64,000 nt of DNA. Origin: Gadus chalcogrammus. Taxonomy: Eukaryota; Chordata; Actinopteri; Gadiformes; Gadidae. Below the pieces are notes generated by a model. The model saw nothing but the letters and a program-made list of their open reading frames with translations. It searched no databases and was not told the DNA's origin. The position numbers and the translations under genes were made by a program. Of this stretch, positions 61,044 to 64,000 are shown one piece after another. Position 1 is the stretch's first letter; the number at the start of each line of letters is the position of its first letter. The stretch lies in the NCBI RefSeq assembly GCF_026213295.1, contig NC_079419.1:25995206-26059205 (forward strand), given 5' to 3'.

Positions 61044-61621
61044 TTATGCCGCTTTTCCACTGCATGGTACCAGCTCGACACGACTCGACTCGGCTCGACT
61101 CAGCTCGCATTTTTTGCGTTTCCACCGCGAAAACATGGTATCTGGTACCTGAAGTGGCTGCTTTTTCTAGTACCCCCTCGCTCTAGGTTCCAAGCGGCTG
61201 AGCCGATGCTAAAAGGTGACGTCGGCAGACGGCCGGCCACTGATTGGCCAGAGAGTGTGACGAAGTCACGAGAGCGACATGGCAACTATGCTGGTAACAG
61301 CCATAGCAGTGCCGCAGCCAACATATTCCACTTCTTCAACTTCTTCAACATGCCAGCTAATAATAGTAATGTTATCGATGTCCTCCATTGTTGTTATGTG
61401 GGTTCGGTCCATGTGTGGGTTGCGTAGGTGTTGTTTGCGTCGCGTACAAAAATACGTCACAGCCCTTTCGCACAGCCGACCCCGCCCACGTCCACGAGGT
61501 ACTATTTGCGGTGGAAAACGACCCGTGCTGCTACCGTGTCGAGTCGTGTCGAGTCGAGTCGAGTCGTGTCGAGTCGAGTCGAGTCGAGTCGAGCTACATG
61601 TTTGGTGGAAAAGCGGCATTA
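61044..61621. mobile_element. MITE with TGCCGCTTTTCCAC ends and TTA duplication
   Basis: Ends TGCCGCTTTTCCAC (61,047) and complement GTGGAAAAGCGGCA (ending at 61,618) are flanked by TTA (61,044-61,046; 61,619-61,621). The 572-bp element has inner CGACTCGACT-type repeats at both sides (61,073-61,108 and 61,538-61,594, inverted). The ends and the 3-bp duplication fit the PIF/Harbinger group. No transposase; ORFs in it are Val-Glu-Ser-Ser repeats without meaning. Confidence 0.8.
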
Positions 61622-61789
61622 TACTATTGGAGTGTAACAAACTTTTCAAAAGTAAACAACAAGATTTCAGTTGTTGCAACATCTAGGTGGATGATACATT
61701 GCTGTCGCTCTCTGTAACCATGTATCTAGGTCGGGTTGCAGACCCCAGGTTGTCTAGCTTACATGCTGCTGGGGCTAGAGATAAAACTA

Positions 61790-62155
61790 GGGCTTGTAGT
61801 TGGTGGTGGGATTAGGTTAGTGTTTGGACTGGGGCCAAAAATAGGGCCACTAGTTGGTGGTCAGATTAGGTTAGTGATGGGGCTAGGGCAAGTGGTAGAG
61901 CTAGAACGAGGGGTAGAGGAATGGTATTAATAATAGTATAGTATTAGTAGTAGGGTTAGGTTTAGTATTAGTATTAGTAATTGGGTTCGGGTTAAGGTTA
62001 GGGTTAGGGTTATTATTAGCAATTGGGTTAGGGTAAGTATTAATAATAGGGTTTGGGTTAGGATTAAGGTTAGGTTTAGTATTAGTAATAGGGTTAGGGT
62101 TAGTATTAGTAATAAGGTTTGGGTTAGGGTTAAGGTTAGGGCTAGGGTTTGTCCT
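61790..62155. repeat. Telomere-like TTAGGG-rich degenerate array
   Basis: TTAGGG and its variants (TTAGGT, TTGGGTTAGG, TATTAGTAA) recur over about 365 bp, densest at 61,980-62,155. The array ends within about 20 bp of the donor of the ADAMTS exon at 62,172. The minus-strand reading is Asn-Pro-Asn-Leu-like and not a gene. Confidence 0.85.
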
Positions 62156-62171
62156 TGGGAGACCGCTGTAC

Positions 62172-62385
62172 CTCTGCCCATTCTGCCACCTCCCACTGTG
62201 CCCCACAGGCAGGGCTCTTGCAAGGCCGTCTCTCCGGGGGTCTCTCCAGCTCAGCGAGGGTGCAGAGGTCGCTGTACACAGAGCTGTCCAGCCCAGGGGA
62301 CAGCATCCTCCAGCATCGAACCAGCCGGAACTGGAAGCCCTCGCCACACGTTCGCGAACACTCACTCCAGGTGCTGGCCTCCCAT
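62172..62385 (-). CDS. adamts17: ADAMTS17/19-like, thrombospondin repeat exon (most 5' in window)
   Basis: Acceptor 'tacttcctgtgtgtccag', donor 'gcagaggtacag', 214 bp, entering in phase 1 and leaving in phase 0. It encodes [20 protein letters not shown], then [35 protein letters not shown] and [16 protein letters not shown]. This is a complete type-1 repeat with WxxxxWSxCSxTCG and an unusually long loop containing [13 protein letters not shown], which is the feature that points to the ADAMTS17/19 pair. The start of the next repeat closes the exon. Upstream exons (protease, disintegrin-like, first repeat, Cys-rich and spacer parts) must lie beyond 64,000. Confidence 0.95.
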
Positions 62386-64000
62386 CTGGACACACAGGAA
62401 GTACCACTCAGTACAGGGAGACAGGCAGACAGACAGAAAGACACCCAGATAGACTAACAGGGAGACAGGGAGACAAGCAGAACTAAAGGCCGGGAGGTAG
62501 AAAGACAGACAGAGAGAGCAACAGATAAATAGACCAACATGCAGCAGGCCTCGACATTAACGTTTGCCCGCTTGCCCGGGGCAACCAAAAGTCATATTTG
62601 GGCAAGTTGAGATTGATTTCTGGTTGCCCGAACGGGCAAGTGGATTTTGGGTGGATGTTAATATAAAGGCTATTTATTCAAATGTTTTTAAAAACTGCAG
62701 AACAACCTTTTTTGCCGCAAAATAACACAAAATATAAGTGTTTGCAATTGATCAGCGCGCCGTCTTCTCTTCTCTCGGAAAGCAAGTTAACAGACACGCA
62801 TCGCTTCAGTGCGAATATAGCCCCGCCTTCTGTCACTCGCAGTGCGTTCTCTGGCCGTGATTCGAAGGTGTTAGCTAAAGGTTAGCCAACAAAGCTAGCA
62901 TCGCAAGTGCAGCGCCTCCGCGAACGGTTTAGGTAGAAGGAAAATGGAGTAGTGATGGAGGAGTGCAGTTTGGAAGTACTTTGGATTGAGGCAAATTACC
63001 AAGGAAAGTCATATGCAAGAACACGGTTTTGGGTTTCATAACTGTGCACATGCACAGCAATAGCGATCTTTTTCATGAAATTGGACCCTCACAAACTATA
63101 TATTACATGAAAGCTGAGCCTCCACTTATTCCAACAGTCCAAACCATATCATTCTGTGACTAAAACTCAACTAATAACACAGGGATGCAAACAGCTCACT
63201 TTTTAAGTGAGACTCACTTTTTTGACGGCCAAATGGGTCACTTGTGTGGTTCATGCAGATCTGAGGAGTTTCTGTTTTGGGGGGGGGGGGGGGGGGTCTA
63301 ATTTGCGCCGGAACTTTCGTGCGCATGCGCACTCCTCATTCCCGTAACTAAACCGTTTATGCTATCTAGATCGTTCAAAAACTATCAAGCGGAGAAATAG
63401 AGCTTGCGCCCGTATATTAATCATTACGGTAGCCCACACCACTTCCACAGAACTACCGTCAAATCACAGAGACAAGATTCACCAGCACCTGAAGTATTTT
63501 TAACGTGAGCTTCTATGTACCGTAACTCCTGAATGGTTGGGGAATTTCACAATTTTCGACCGGTTTCTGAAAGTAAAGAATGAGAGCTATGTAGGTATGG
63601 TTGCTGTCTTTGAAAGTTTAACGTGAATATTATTTGTCTTGGAAGTATCCATGATGGAGTGTCCAGACGTTCCCGGTTTCAGGGGACAGTCACAGCTTTT
63701 GGTTGCCTATCCCCGGGAAAATAAAAATAAAACTCTGTCCCCGTTTTTTTTAAGATAAAAATGTGTGCGTTCGCACCAAACGCAACGGGGCGACAGGATC
63801 CCATACAAAGTGAGCCGTATCGGGCAATTCTTTTGCGAGGGAAAACCGGCGATAAGTTTTGATTTGTCACAGCATACTTTCGCCGTGCACAGGCGAGCGC
63901 GTTCATGAGGATTTGTGGCGTGACAAATTCGCTTGACTTGAAATATTTAAACTGACGCGAATTTCGTGTGATGACAGCCAATCAGCGTTCAACAGCGTGG
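62386..64000. other. ADAMTS intron, no further exon seen
   Basis: It contains a GACA-type low-complexity stretch (62,415-62,520), a repeat with 'gcccgcttgcccggggcaac' and its inverse 'gttgcccgaacgggcaag' (62,560-62,645) and a G-run of 17 at about 63,280-63,297. The minus-strand 100-codon frame at 63,981-63,679 has no recognisable domain. Nothing supports an additional coding exon. Confidence 0.55.

Noticed and set aside
61266..61686. Plus- and minus-strand frames with Arg-Val-Glu-Ser repeats
   Set aside because: They come from the CGAGT repeat inside the MITE at 61,047-61,618.
63679..63981. 100-codon minus-strand frame near the right edge as a further exon
   Set aside because: No recognisable domain, no splice borders, no Cys pattern fitting the ADAMTS gene.

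Overview
The window looks like intronic and intergenic DNA of a ray-finned (teleost) fish. The reasons are intron-split vertebrate exons with GT/AG boundaries, long CA/GT microsatellites, L2-like and Rex1/jockey-like LINEs, two DIRS-type tyrosine-recombinase retrotransposons, piggyBac- and Harbinger-like DNA transposons, and several short inverted-repeat elements of teleost type. No prokaryotic features are present.

The only clear host gene is on the minus strand between about 62.4 and 35.0 kb. Six consecutive exons encode thrombospondin type-1 repeats (62,385-62,172; 53,848-53,693; 53,304-53,134; 42,298-42,122; 41,120-40,976) and a C-terminal PLAC domain with its stop codon (35,148-35,027). 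Together they are the 3' half of an ADAMTS metalloproteinase of the ADAMTS17/19 pair, probably adamts17; the catalytic half lies beyond the right edge. The last intron contains, on the opposite strand, the decayed end of a multi-exon gene of a teleost-specific family (36.5-39.2 kb).

Layout, left to right. 0-8.1 kb: a partial arm copy, then a 7.1-kb foldback element (969-8,070) with 3.5-kb arms, a short loop and further palindromes inside each arm. 8.58-11.23 kb: a piggyBac-type transposon with TTAA target duplication and a broken transposase. 11.77-17.60 kb: a minus-strand DIRS-type retrotransposon with gag, RT/RNase H, tyrosine recombinase and a textbook internal complementary region. 17.85-19.95 kb: a 5'-truncated L2-like LINE. 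20.33-26.69 kb: a second foldback element (6.37 kb, 8-bp target duplication) whose arms hold about 170-bp tandem subrepeats. 26.9-30.7 kb and 32.5-32.9 kb: a minisatellite built on CTACTACTTCAG. 30.7-35 kb: short repeats and the probable ADAMTS 3' UTR. 36.85-38.28 kb: a short piggyBac-like derivative with an intact small ORF. 39.7-44.5 kb: a SINE and MITE-like repeats. 44.67-48.0 kb: a TTAA-flanked element with a Harbinger-like element nested in it. 48.05-51.47 kb: a nearly full-length Rex1/jockey-like LINE. 54.02-59.62 kb: a second, internally deleted DIRS element. 59.7-62.1 kb: tandem repeats, a MITE and a telomere-like array.

The most notable material is the two giant foldback elements, both with recognisable target-site duplications. 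Others are the DIRS copy whose catalytic tyrosine is lost from the main ORF but kept in a downstream duplicate, the triplicated micro-exon of the piggyBac transposase, and the nesting of insertions. None of the transposon genes appears fully intact. All distances and similarities were read by eye; no alignment or database search was run.
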